A DNA stretch of 62,738 nucleotides, from assembly GCA_004028745.1 (NCBI GenBank), contig RAZP01000056.1, positions 1-62,738 on the forward strand. The letters are read 5' to 3'. Source of the DNA: Prosthecochloris sp. (GTDB lineage Bacteria; Bacteroidota; Chlorobiia; Chlorobiales; Chlorobiaceae). Of the stretch, positions 58,395-62,738 are shown one piece after another. Position 1 is the first letter of the stretch; every line of letters begins with the position of its first letter. The notes under the pieces are model-generated. The model saw only the letters and a program-made list of their open reading frames with translations, had not been told where the DNA came from and did no database searches. The position numbers were made by a program, and so were the translations under genes.

Positions 58395-60599
58395 TTACTC
58401 TCCCTGTGCCGGTGAGCCGTTTTCCGATTCAGCCGGTACGTCAAGCAGGGCCTTGATGGAAAGAGCATAACGTGTCTTTCCGGTCCTCGGGTCCTTGCGG
58501 ATATCGATCAGCTTGACCTTTATGCGGTCGCCGGGTTTCAAGTAGTCGCTTACCTTTGCCACCCTTTCTTTGGCGATTTCCGAAATATGCACCAGCCCGT
58601 CGGTTTTCGGAAGAAATTCGACGAACGCTCCAAGTTCCTCCCTGATATCTCTGACCTTGCCTGAATAGACCAGGCCGACCTCCGGTTTCGATATGAGCGT
58701 CTTTATGGTTTCGATTGCCGCCGATGCACCTTCGCCGCTCGGGGAAGCGATAGTGACCGTACCGTCATCATCAACATTTATTTCAGCTCCCGTTTCTTCC
58801 GTAATGCTTCGGATGGTTTCTCCGCCTTTACCGATTATCATTCCGATAGCATCAACGGGAATCTGAATGGTTGTGAGGCGCGGGGCGTATTTGCCGATCT
58901 CTGCTCTCGGGTCGGCAATGGCGCCGGTCATTTTGTCAAGAATGTGCAAGCGCCCTTTTCTTGCCTGTTCAAGAGCCTGCTCGAGAATATGGTAATCCAG
59001 GCCGTCGATCTTGATATCCATCTGGCAGGCCGTGATGCCCTCTTGCGTGCCGGCAACCTTGAAGTCCATGTCGCCAAGATGGTCTTCGTTACCGAGTATG
59101 TCCGAAAGGACAGCATATCGTTCGCCCTCCTTGATCAGGCCCATAGCAATCCCGGATACCGGTTTTGTGAGCGGTACGCCCCCGTCCATTGCAGCAAGGG
59201 TGCCGCCGCACACCGATGCCATGGAAGAGGAGCCGTTGGACTCGAGGATGTCCGATACAATGCGAATGGTGTAGGGAAAATCCGTTTCCGGCGGAACCAC
59301 TTTTTTTATCGCTCTTTCTGCAAGGTTTCCGTGGCCGATCTCTCTTCGTCCAACACCTCCGACCCGGCCGGTTTCGCCTACGGAAAACGGAGGGAAATTG
59401 TAATGCAGCATGAAACGTTTTTCGCTGTCGTCAATGAGCGTGTCGATCATCTGCGCGTCTTTTTTCGTGCCGAGAGTCAATGTGACGAGTGCCTGTGTTT
59501 CTCCTCTTGTGAAAAGCGCTGAACCATGTGCTCTGGGGATAAGACCCAGTTCAATACTGATAGGCCGGACCTCTTCGAGCGTTCTCCCGTCAAGGCGTTT
59601 GGCGTCATCGAGAATCATGTGACGCATGACCTGTTTTTCGATCTTGTGGATGTGGTTTGATATGATCTGCTCGTTTAAATAAAGCGCTTTTGATGGATCG
59701 GCCGCAGTATCTTCAGTTGTTACCTCGTTTCTGTAACGGTCGAGAACGTTTTCGGTAATAGACTTGTATATTTCCGAGGTTTTTTCTGCGCGTTCTTCTT
59801 TTCCAAGAGGCATGTAGGCAAGTTCTTTCAAAGGACTTTCGCACAGTTCCCTGATGCTTTCTTTCAGATCTTCCGGAGCGTCAACCGCAATGAATGAGCG
59901 CTTTGGTTTTCCCGCTTCCGCAGCGATTTCATCCTGCAGGGAGCAGATTCTTTTGATGGCTTCATGGCCGAACCTGATTGCATCGAGCATCTCGGCTTCT
60001 GATATCTCGTTCATCTCGCCTTCGAGCATACAGATCGTATTGACCGATCCACCGATGCTGATATCGATATCACTTTGTTTGAGCTCATTGATGTTCGGAT
60101 TGACGACAAACTCACCGTTTATTCTTCCGACCCGCACCTCGGACATGGCATTGGCAAACGGAATATCGGAAACCATAATTGCGGCAGATGCCGCGATTCC
60201 GCCAAGTACATCGGCATCATTAAGCTGATCGGATGATATAACGGAAATGATTATCTGAGTATCCTGGTAATAACCATCGGGGAAAAACGGACGGAGAGCT
60301 CTGTCAATCAGGCGGGCGGAGAGAACCTCTTTTTCAGAAGGCCTGCCTTCGCGTTTGATAAAGCCGCCGGGGAATTTGCCGGCGGCAGAATATTTTTCAC
60401 GGTACTCTACCTGGAGAGGGAAAAAATCCTGGTTGGGAGGAGGAGGGGTTTTGCTGGATACTACGGTAGCTATAACCATTGTATCGCCAAGACTTACGAC
60501 AGCAGCCCCATCGGCCTGTTTGGCCATTTTGCCGGTTTCAATGGTAATTTTTTTCCCGTTTCCCAGATCGATTTCTTTTCTTATAAACATGGAATGCAC
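58395..60599 (-). CDS. pnp: Polyribonucleotide nucleotidyltransferase (PNPase)
   Basis: A phosphorolytic 3'-5' exoribonuclease of RNA decay, 734 residues. Two RNase PH domains (GDTMVIATVVSSKTPPP; LFTRGETQALVTLTLG; GRREIGHGNLAERA) flank a helical domain. A KH domain (IPVDAIGMIIGKGGETIRSI) and an S1 domain (GLVYSGKVRDIREELGAFVE) follow. The start may be the ATG at 60599 or at 60590 (MFIRKEI). Upstream rpsO, the usual partner, is not next to it; panC is. A terminator ends the transcript. Confidence 0.98.
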   Translation of the reverse strand: MHSMFIRKEIDLGNGKKITIETGKMAKQADGAAVVSLGDTMVIATVVSSKTPPPPNQDFFPLQVEYREKYSAAGKFPGGFIKREGRPSEKEVLSARLIDRALRPFFPDGYYQDTQIIISVISSDQLNDADVLGGIAASAAIMVSDIPFANAMSEVRVGRINGEFVVNPNINELKQSDIDISIGGSVNTICMLEGEMNEISEAEMLDAIRFGHEAIKRICSLQDEIAAEAGKPKRSFIAVDAPEDLKESIRELCESPLKELAYMPLGKEERAEKTSEIYKSITENVLDRYRNEVTTEDTAADPSKALYLNEQIISNHIHKIEKQVMRHMILDDAKRLDGRTLEEVRPISIELGLIPRAHGSALFTRGETQALVTLTLGTKKDAQMIDTLIDDSEKRFMLHYNFPPFSVGETGRVGGVGRREIGHGNLAERAIKKVVPPETDFPYTIRIVSDILESNGSSSMASVCGGTLAAMDGGVPLTKPVSGIAMGLIKEGERYAVLSDILGNEDHLGDMDFKVAGTQEGITACQMDIKIDGLDYHILEQALEQARKGRLHILDKMTGAIADPRAEIGKYAPRLTTIQIPVDAIGMIIGKGGETIRSITEETGAEINVDDDGTVTIASPSGEGASAAIETIKTLISKPEVGLVYSGKVRDIREELGAFVEFLPKTDGLVHISEIAKERVAKVSDYLKPGDRIKVKLIDIRKDPRTGKTRYALSIKALLDVPAESENGSPAQGE

Positions 60600-60708
60600 A
60601 TCAGTTGTTGGTGAATAAAAAGCTGACAGTCACGCATACAGCAATCGGTAACCGGTTAAATAAACAATCTTTCAATATACGATAATTTGAAAATTAGTTC
60701 AGGTCTAA

Positions 60709-61560
60709 TTACACTGCAAGCTTTGCGTTATCAATAAGCCTCGTTGAGCCTATCCATACGGCAAGGAGAAGAAGATACTCGTTACCTGTTTTCAGCATGT
60801 CTGCTTTGCTGAATGTTTTCACGTCCACTATACTTGCATAGTCAATCTTCGCAGCGGGTGCCGACTCGATAACTGACGATACATCCTCAATGATTTTCTC
60901 CGTGTCGGTTACCTTTTGTTCAGCGAGCTCCTTCGCCCGGCATATTCCCCTATAGAGAACCGTGGCTTGTTTCCGTTCTTCCGAAGAGAGGTAAATGTTC
61001 CGGGAGCTGGTTGCCAGACCGTCATCCTCACGGATAATGGGTGCCCCGAGGATTTTTACGTCGATATTGAAATCTTTTACCATACGTTTGATGACAGCAA
61101 GCTGCTGGGCATCCTTTTCGCCGAACACAGCAAGGTGGGCTTTGGAGATCAGCATGAGCTTCAATACAACGGTTGCCATACCGTTGAAGTATCCCGGTCT
61201 TTGGCTTCCTTCGAAACAGCTCGCAATATTTCCGGTGCTCACCTGCGTCTGGAAACCTTCGAAGTACATCAACTCGGCGTCAGGGGCGAAAAGGTAGTCA
61301 ACTCCGGCTGCTTTTGCCATGGCAGCATCTTTCTCAAACGGTCTCGGATAACGGTGGAAGTCCTCATTGGGGCCGAACTGTTTTGGATTGACGAAAATCG
61401 TAAGAATCACGGTCCCGGCTTTTTGCTTTGCCAGTCTTATGAGGCTCAGGTGCCCTTCATGCAGGGCACCCATGGTCATGACAACAGCTATGAACTGGTG
61501 CTTCAGCCGGAGGCTTTCAGCTATTTTCTGCATCTGCACCGGATCATTGATTATCTGCAT
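60709..61560 (-). CDS. panC: Pantothenate synthetase
   Basis: Joins pantoate and beta-alanine with ATP in coenzyme A synthesis, 283 residues. It has VMTMGALHEGHLSLIRLAK (HIGH-type), FVNPKQFGPNEDFHRYPR, YFNGMATVVLKL, FGEKDAQQLAVIKRM and the IREDDGLATSSRNIYLS segment. All ATP and pantoate contacts look conserved. It is 109 bp upstream of pnp on the same strand, with no visible terminator between. Confidence 0.97.
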   Translation of the reverse strand: MQIINDPVQMQKIAESLRLKHQFIAVVMTMGALHEGHLSLIRLAKQKAGTVILTIFVNPKQFGPNEDFHRYPRPFEKDAAMAKAAGVDYLFAPDAELMYFEGFQTQVSTGNIASCFEGSQRPGYFNGMATVVLKLMLISKAHLAVFGEKDAQQLAVIKRMVKDFNIDVKILGAPIIREDDGLATSSRNIYLSSEERKQATVLYRGICRAKELAEQKVTDTEKIIEDVSSVIESAPAAKIDYASIVDVKTFSKADMLKTGNEYLLLLAVWIGSTRLIDNAKLAV

Positions 61561-61687
61561 AGGTATTTTTGGTTAGATTAATTATTCATGTTTTTCATCA
61601 ATCTCTATGGATCTCCAGGTTTTGTCCCGAAGATAACCCGCTTCTCCCACACAGTCATGCCGCCCCGTGTAATAGATGTTTGGGGGA

Positions 61688-61782
61688 AAGTCAAAATTCA
61701 AAAGGAAAAAGTCAAAACGGGAACAACAGAAAAATAAACCTGTCTCCAACGCTGATCTCTTCCTGTTCAAACAGGCAGCCCC
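61688..61782 (+). repeat. 95-bp dispersed repeat, copy 2
   Basis: Inverted match of 49061-49157 with about five differences. The adjacent segment CCCCTACTCCAGCCATC (61836-61852) also recurs near copy 1, but here a ~37-bp insert separates the two parts. Confidence 0.85.
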
Positions 61783-61819
61783 TACAAACCCGGCTTTTCA
61801 GGCCTCTTCTCAACCGTAC

Positions 61820-61839
61820 GGGCGAAAGATTTTTCGCCC
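61820..61839. repeat. GGGCGAAA hairpin repeat
   Basis: GGGCGAAAGATTTTTCGCCC is a near-perfect palindrome followed by CCTAC, the complement of the TGTAGGGGC lead seen at 27937-27959. Confidence 0.6.
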
Positions 61840-62013
61840 CTACTCCAGCCATCCAGCTCTCCTCATAGCACCTGACCCATTAGCAATCCTAAGCACTCAT
61901 TCTTCATCGCTCCTCGCTCAGAACGGGCAGACACTGGGGTCTGCCCCTACGGTTCAACGATTCAACAAATAAGCAAATCAACAATCTTCAAATTCTGGCT
62001 TCTGAACTTTTTT

Positions 62014-62056
62014 CGATTACGAGTACGATTACCGCTTCGCTGAGTACGAGTACGAT
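62014..62056 (+). repeat. GATTACGAGTACCGCTTCGC repeat, copy 2
   Basis: CGATTACGAGTACGATTACC continued by GCTTCGCTGAGTACGAGTAC. It is the longer form of the segment at 29961-29995. Confidence 0.6.
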
Positions 62057-62087
62057 TTTATGCTGGACAGCCCTGCTTATACAACAT

Positions 62088-62738
62088 TTATAGCTGTGGG
62101 CTGCCTGCTGATTTTTTCCCTGCAGGAGATACAATGACAACAAATTCTCCTTTTATTTTCTCACCCGTGAAATGTTCGATCATCTCCGAAGGAGTGCCGC
62201 AGAGGCATTCTTCGTGTATCTTGGTTATTTCCCTTGCAATGAACATCTGCGCACCGGGGAAGAAGTTCTCGATTTCACCGAGCAGCTTCAGTATACGATG
62301 GGGGGACTCATAAAAAACAACCGTACTGTCAATGGAAGCAAGGAATTCCAGTTTACTTTTCCGGCCTTTTTTATGCGGCAGAAAACCGGCGAAAAAAAAA
62401 TTATGCACCGGAAGCGGACAGACGGAGAGCGCAGCAGTTGCTGCACTCGGCCCCGGTACCGGGATGACTTTCGCGGGCAGGTCGTATGCAACACGGACAA
62501 GCGCGTAGCCTGGATCACTGATCGCCGGAGTCCCTGCATCGGTAATGACAGCTACATCGAGACCGTCTTCAAGCAGATTGAGAATGCTGTTGATCGCTTT
62601 TTTTTCGTTAAACGCGTGGTAATTAATCAGTTTTTTACCGCTGATGCCCAGATGCCGCAGCAATATCGAGGCCCTGCGTGTATCCTCGCATGCAATGGCG
62701 TCTGATGATTTCAGGGTATTGATCGCCCGCAGGGTGAT
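62088..62738 (-). CDS. rsmI: 16S rRNA 2'-O-methyltransferase RsmI (5' partial)
   Basis: The enzyme methylates the 2'-O of C1402 in 16S rRNA. The frame is open to the window end, giving 216 residues without the N-terminus (about 20-25 residues missing). It has AIACEDTRRASILLRHLGI, VITDAGTPAISDPGYALVR, PVPGPSAATAALS, FFAGFLPHKKGRK, FYESPHRI and AREITKIHEE, all diagnostic of the family. The C-terminal FVVIVSP closes the core. Confidence 0.95.
   Translation of the reverse strand: MTLRAINTLKSSDAIACEDTRRASILLRHLGISGKKLINYHAFNEKKAINSILNLLEDGLDVAVITDAGTPAISDPGYALVRVAYDLPAKVIPVPGPSAATAALSVCPLPVHNFFFAGFLPHKKGRKSKLEFLASIDSTVVFYESPHRILKLLGEIENFFPGAQMFIAREITKIHEECLCGTPSEMIEHFTGEKIKGEFVVIVSPAGKKSAGSPQL

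Larger units (their letters stand above)
61561..62087. other. Gene-free repeat-rich region
   Basis: This 527 bp between panC and rsmI contains no supported gene. It holds the 95-bp dispersed repeat (61688), a GGGCGAAAGATTTTTCGCCC hairpin (61820-61839), a GGGCAGAC...GTCTGCCC hairpin (~61924-61946) and the CGATTACGAGTAC repeat (62014). Confidence 0.6.

Overview
This 62.7 kb window is bacterial chromosome. It most resembles a green sulfur bacterium (Chlorobiota, Prosthecochloris/Chlorobium type), although that is an inference without any search. The grounds are an LpxC-FabZ fusion, a CarB that ends after its N-terminal half, a pyruvate phosphate dikinase, a DUF2795 mini-protein, a cysteine-rich class I hybrid-cluster protein, and moderate GC. 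I see no rRNA, tRNA or CRISPR array.

Layout. 1-3.0 kb: a nitrosative-stress/redox group (4Fe-4S protein cut by the window edge, TPR protein, hydroxylamine reductase Hcp). 3.2-7.1 kb: outer-membrane protein, alkaline phosphatase lipoprotein, YibE/F membrane protein. 7.1-11.1 kb: a 1332-residue RTX protein with three copies of a ~152-residue N-terminal module. 11.5-16 kb: AlkD-like glycosylase, ArsR regulator with a Cu/Zn efflux permease, alpha/beta-hydrolase lipoprotein, HAD phosphatase. 16-24.8 kb: uvrA, a Fur/PerR regulator convergent with a 1-Cys peroxiredoxin, ppdK, an orphan nucleoside-type ABC permease. 24.9-30 kb is the accessory region: elbB, a 27-codon membrane miniprotein candidate, a REP-associated tyrosine transposase enclosed by 22-bp inverted repeats, a sirtuin, a gene remnant, a 59-bp integron attC-like site and a choloylglycine-hydrolase-family gene. 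30-48.8 kb is mostly housekeeping: lpxK with a DUF374 acyltransferase, purD, JAMM protease, carB N-half/trpC, rpe, Omp85 protein, M23 peptidase, polA, pheA, yebC, ruvC, pgsA, lpxC-fabZ. 49-62.7 kb: suhB, tspO, acs, a phage-type repressor facing two small genes, leuS, pnp, panC and a partial rsmI.

The strongest unexpected signal is a family of 114-142 bp elements. Each has ~17-bp inverted ends starting GGGCACCTC. Five full copies (1241, 3079, 12705, 28441, 45243) are each flanked by a perfect 4-bp target duplication (ATAA, TAAA, ATAA, TTAT, TTAG). They are non-autonomous transposable elements (MITEs) whose transposase is not in this window. In two copies the interior has been replaced by small TCCCGA/TCGGGA palindromes. 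Other dispersed repeats include a ~95-bp inverted pair at 49.1 and 61.7 kb.

Functionally the genes group into envelope building (LpxC-FabZ, LpxK, DUF374, Omp85, M23), DNA repair and replication (UvrA, PolA, RuvC, AlkD), central carbon metabolism (PPDK, Acs, Rpe), amino-acid/nucleotide synthesis (TrpC, PheA, CarB, PurD, PanC), RNA metabolism (PNPase, LeuRS, RsmI) and stress or metal responses (Hcp, Fur/PerR-Prx, ArsR-efflux).
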